Assembly (NCBI GenBank): GCA_023374045.1
Contig: CM041779.1
Span: 296,184,167-296,248,166, forward strand
Reading direction: 5' to 3'
Length of the DNA stretch: 64,000 nt
Source of the DNA: Limonium bicolor
Lineage: Eukaryota; Streptophyta; Magnoliopsida; Caryophyllales; Plumbaginaceae
Positions 61,191 through 64,000 of the stretch are shown in pieces; position 1 is the stretch's first letter, and every line of letters begins with the position of its first letter. The translations under genes were made by a program, and so were the position numbers. The notes below the pieces were generated by a model. It saw nothing but the letters and a program-made list of their open reading frames with translations. It was not told where the DNA came from and did no database searches.

Positions 61191-61616
61191 GTTTTAACAT
61201 TTACTTTCCCCATCCATGTAGTCACCCGTTTTGCATCTAGCAACTTCTATTTTTTGTTCAACTCAGAAGATACTTAAATGTTGTCCAAAAATGATGAAAC
61301 TTTACATGAATGATGTTAATGTGTTATATTTTGATCTAATGTCAGATCTACAGTTTATTAAGCTCACATGTGACCTGTGGGACCCAATGAAACATGTGAC
61401 ATGTGGATGTGTTTTCATTGGGTCCCACAAGTCACATGTGAGCTTAAAAAACTTTGGATTTGGCACTGAACCAAAATATAACACTTCAGCAACGTCCATG
61501 TAAAGTTTCATCAATTTTGGAAAAACATTAAGCATATATTAAGTTGACCGAAAATTAGAAAAGTTGCTAGATGCAAAATGGGGGAAACCACATGGGTAGG
61601 GAAAGTAATTTTTTAA
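61191..61616. mobile_element. Foldback element: near-perfect 426-bp palindrome
   Basis: The arms (about 61191-61392 and 61415-61616) are reverse complements with scattered mismatches. Examples are TTTTGCATCTAGCAACTT facing AAGTTGCTAGATGCAAAA, and AAGCTCACATGTGACCTGTG facing CACAAGTCACATGTGAGCTT around a short loop at about 61404. Short ORFs on both strands are a by-product of the symmetry. It is probably a non-autonomous DNA element; superfamily not assigned because no target duplication is clear. Confidence 0.8.
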
Positions 61617-62239
61617 ACTGGGTTGCTATTCGCAGTACAAAATTACTAATCGCCACAGTACAAAAATTTGTAAATCATTTTAACGTTGTAAACATGTAGT
61701 GACATCGTGTCGTAACTTTTGTTTTTTTTTAAATCATTTCATCACCATAAACAGTAAAAAATGCTCTCATCAAAAATGAAAGACCCTAAACCTGTGTTTA
61801 TTACGTTTTAACGTTATAATTGTGAATTGACATTTATTCAGTTAAATTATAGACGTTCTAATGTATTTACTACCAAACGGCGTTAATATATTGAAAACGA
61901 GTCACAACGAGTGTTTTTGCCAAAAAACACTCAAAAACGCGTACGTTAGATATAAAAGGAATGTGTCTTGTATCTTCATTTCTCACGCACACACTATCTC
62001 TCCTCTAAATTACCTCGCCGGAATCCTCTCTTCTAGATCGCCGGACCACCGCCGGAGCCACCGCCGGACCACCAACGGACCACTGCCGGAAAAAATTTCT
62101 GGTGAGTTTTTTGAATTTTTTCCCAAGTTGTAGATCTTGATGTGGCGATTCCAACTTTGGTGTTAGTTTTACAAAAACTAAATGATTTAGGCTAGATCTA
62201 CAATTAAAATTCTGAAAAAAAACTTGAAAACTCCATTTA
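61617..62239 (+). promoter_or_regulatory. Promoter-like region with TATA box and GC-rich leader
   Basis: TATAAAAGG at 61951-61959 is followed by a CT-rich start region (TCTCACGCACACACTATCTC) and a leader with CCGCCGGACCACC repeats (62030-62095). It then ends in a donor-like TCTGGTGAGTT at about 62097-62107. No coding exon is recognised downstream. It may be a transposon-borne or captured gene promoter. Confidence 0.4.
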
Positions 62240-62660
62240 TGGAGTTCTTGGAGCTCGCCCTGGCAAGAGACATGAACATCGTCGATTCACCTCGCCTAGC
62301 GACGCGAGTAGCTCCTGGTCGCCACGCCTATCGACGCGATTCACTCCTAGTCGCCTCGCCTGGCAACACGAGCTGTGCCAGTTCGCCTCGCCTCCCGACA
62401 TGGAATGCTTCAGCGTGCCTCGCCAGAAGACACGAGTTGTAGAGACTCGCGTTGCCTGTCGCCCCGATCTCGCTTCGCCTCTACACTCGTCACGGCCTGC
62501 ACCAGGTTGCCTCAACAAGCGACACCAACCTAGGCTGTTCACCCCGACAGAAGAAGCGAGTGAGCTGAACTCTCCTTGGCGGCGGACACTAATTAGGGCA
62601 ACTCACCTCGGCAGCTGACGCAAGCTGGCTAGTTTCGCCCCGCCTATCGGGGCGACTTCG
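62240..62660. repeat. GC-rich degenerate repeat array (CGCCTCGCC...GACGCGAG type)
   Basis: About eight to ten loosely repeated units of 40-50 bp with CGCCTCGCCT, a variable GGCGACGCGAG-like half and spacer, in an otherwise AT-rich region. The halves are partly complementary. The frames crossing it have no recognisable domain. It looks like the arrays in the long LTRs. Confidence 0.6.
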
Positions 62661-63834
62661 TTTTTTTTATAATAAATCTTTTTAAATTTATGAAAATAAT
62701 TATAAATCTTAACTTTAAAATTAACAAGTACTAATAAACCAACTCAAATATTAAAAAAGAGAATGACAATTATAAAGTCAAGAGTTACAATAATGTTGAC
62801 CAGGAAGGTCAAAGTTGACAAACTCATAAGAAAGATGGGATTCTTAAATGAATTAAACATTATAAGTCTTGAATTATAGCAATTCCAATTTATCTTATAA
62901 TAACTTAGACTCTTTATGTCTAATGTTTTATAATATGATTTATACATCAATTATAACCTAAACATATAATTGTAACACTACGTAAGTCCTTATAATTCCA
63001 AATGAATCTTAAGGTTCCTTAGACTTATACTAACTTTACTTAGCTAGTACATAAGGATGTAATACATAAATTGTTCTTTGTTCCTTGTTGTGGCCGATTT
63101 GTGTGAGGTTTATGATCTGATTTTTGTGTATTTTTAGAGATAATTGAAGTTAATATAGGTTATATGAGGTTATATTATCTGTTGGTTTAAATTAATTTGA
63201 TATCACAGCTTAGCTACAATTAATTGTCGAGGAAAGGAAATTAACTGTCGTTTGGTTTTCTGTTGCTCATGTAAGTTTGGGTTATGATCAGTTTTTGAGC
63301 GTCGATTGATCACTTGGTTGGTTAACTCGATGATTCTGAGCCAGCAAAAAAGTGTACTAGTATTTACTGTGAAATTAATGTTATTGTGAAATCTTACCCT
63401 TGTAGGATCGGACAGCTGACTCAAACCAACTCAAGGTGTGAGTCTGTGAGATGGTTTGACTTAGTCGAAGTAAGAATAGAAGTACTTATGGTGGAAGCAC
63501 TTAGTCAAACTAAGTGTGCGGAAGTGATTTACTTGAAGTTAAAGTGTAACATAGACTCAATGGAACTTATTTGGAACGACACTTGAAAGCTTGAAGGACT
63601 TAGGGAAACTCAACGAGATACACAAATAAGTTATTTATTTTCTGGCCCAAACAATATAACTTTCAATGCCCACTCCGTAGATGAAATCTACTTCATGGTT
63701 TTCACTCACTTACCCTATACAATATCTGATCACCTCGATGACAAGTGTAGTGAAACTAGGATCTTCCTAGAAGGAGTCTATCTGGAAGCTCTAATAGAAT
63801 TTGGTACGAATTCTCTCTCTAAATCGAAAAGCAA
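62661..63834. other. AT-rich intergenic or decayed LTR sequence
   Basis: No gene recognised. GGTCAAAGTTGAC-type phrases (about 62800) recall the long LTRs elsewhere in the window. Confidence 0.35.
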
Positions 63835-64000
63835 CTCTCTTTCTCTCTAATCTCTTACAATCTCTATCTCAGAAAGCGTAAAAGTTAAACTAACTATTAC
63901 ATTCCTATTTATACTAATTCTAAGTACAACAGCTAAGGGAGTCAATTCCGAATTTATCGGAACTAACTTAGTGGATGCGTGTTTAGAAATATCACGTCAG
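63835..64000 (-). promoter_or_regulatory. Minus-strand LTR-like promoter at the right edge
   Basis: The minus strand has TATAAATAG (63913-63905) followed by a GAGA-rich leader (63850-63820). This is the usual arrangement of a copia-type LTR promoter. The element itself would extend to both sides and its ends are not visible, so only the promoter-like part is called. Confidence 0.4.

Noticed and set aside
61231..61535. Two overlapping ORFs of 77-90 codons on opposite strands with similar proteins
   Set aside because: They are the two arms of the foldback palindrome read from either side, not genes.
62224..62618. Arg/Ala-rich ORFs of 72-101 codons on both strands
   Set aside because: By-products of the GC-rich repeat array; open in several frames at once.
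1..64000. CRISPR arrays, bacterial operons or tRNA genes
   Set aside because: No direct-repeat/spacer arrays or tRNA-like cloverleaf sequences were seen. The iMet-tRNA matches are retrotransposon primer sites only.

Overview
This is nuclear DNA of a flowering plant, most likely a eudicot. It is AT-rich, has spliceosomal introns, and carries plant-specific transposon classes. I recognise one intact host gene, a ten-exon EGY1-type chloroplast site-2 metalloprotease (13063-18038, minus). Almost everything else is nested transposable elements, whose order I worked out from target-site duplications (TSDs) and terminal motifs. I cannot name the species.

Left part (1-11253). A Ty3/gypsy element on the minus strand (1 to 6974, running off the left edge) has a 3.8 kb LTR, an iMet-tRNA primer site, gag, an AlkB-type 2-oxoglutarate/Fe(II) dioxygenase domain between the gag zinc knuckles and the protease, and the start of pol. 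The gag-AlkB reading frame appears to be cut by three small phase-consistent introns. It is now broken by two stops and one frameshift. The element sits in a related LTR (6975-9509), which itself interrupts a Ty1/copia element (9510-10646, minus). The copia 5' end is rearranged into a 53-bp perfect inverted repeat enclosing about 200 nt of 18S rRNA sequence.

Middle (11254-20290). A hAT-type MITE with an 8-bp TSD lies at 11685-12204, followed by EGY1 and the 5' part of a decayed L1-type LINE (endonuclease region).

Nested block (20292-49705). The LINE is interrupted by a tiny TRIM-like LTR element (20292-20899) and by a 5.8 kb solo LTR (20991-47494, TSD CAATC). That solo LTR was itself entered by a 16.1 kb non-coding LTR element with two 5,315-bp LTRs (21251-37350, TSD CAAAG), by a Stowaway MITE (39920-40157) and by a 4.6 kb solo LTR (40518-45146, TSD CTTAT). 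The LINE resumes with its reverse transcriptase at about 48130-49705.

Right part (49806-64000). A further LTR (49806 on) holds a 9.8 kb CACTA element (51106-60884). It encodes a TNP2 transposase (53592-56885) and an interrupted multi-exon gene with a ULP1/C48-type protease domain (57047-60468). A long foldback palindrome (61191-61616), a promoter-like region, a GC-rich repeat array (62240-62660) and a minus-strand LTR promoter at the right edge follow.

The two observations I would follow first are the AlkB domain carried in frame by a spliced-looking gag of a plant Ty3/gypsy element, and the arrays of short hairpins in several long LTRs whose stems differ in sequence between copies but stay paired.
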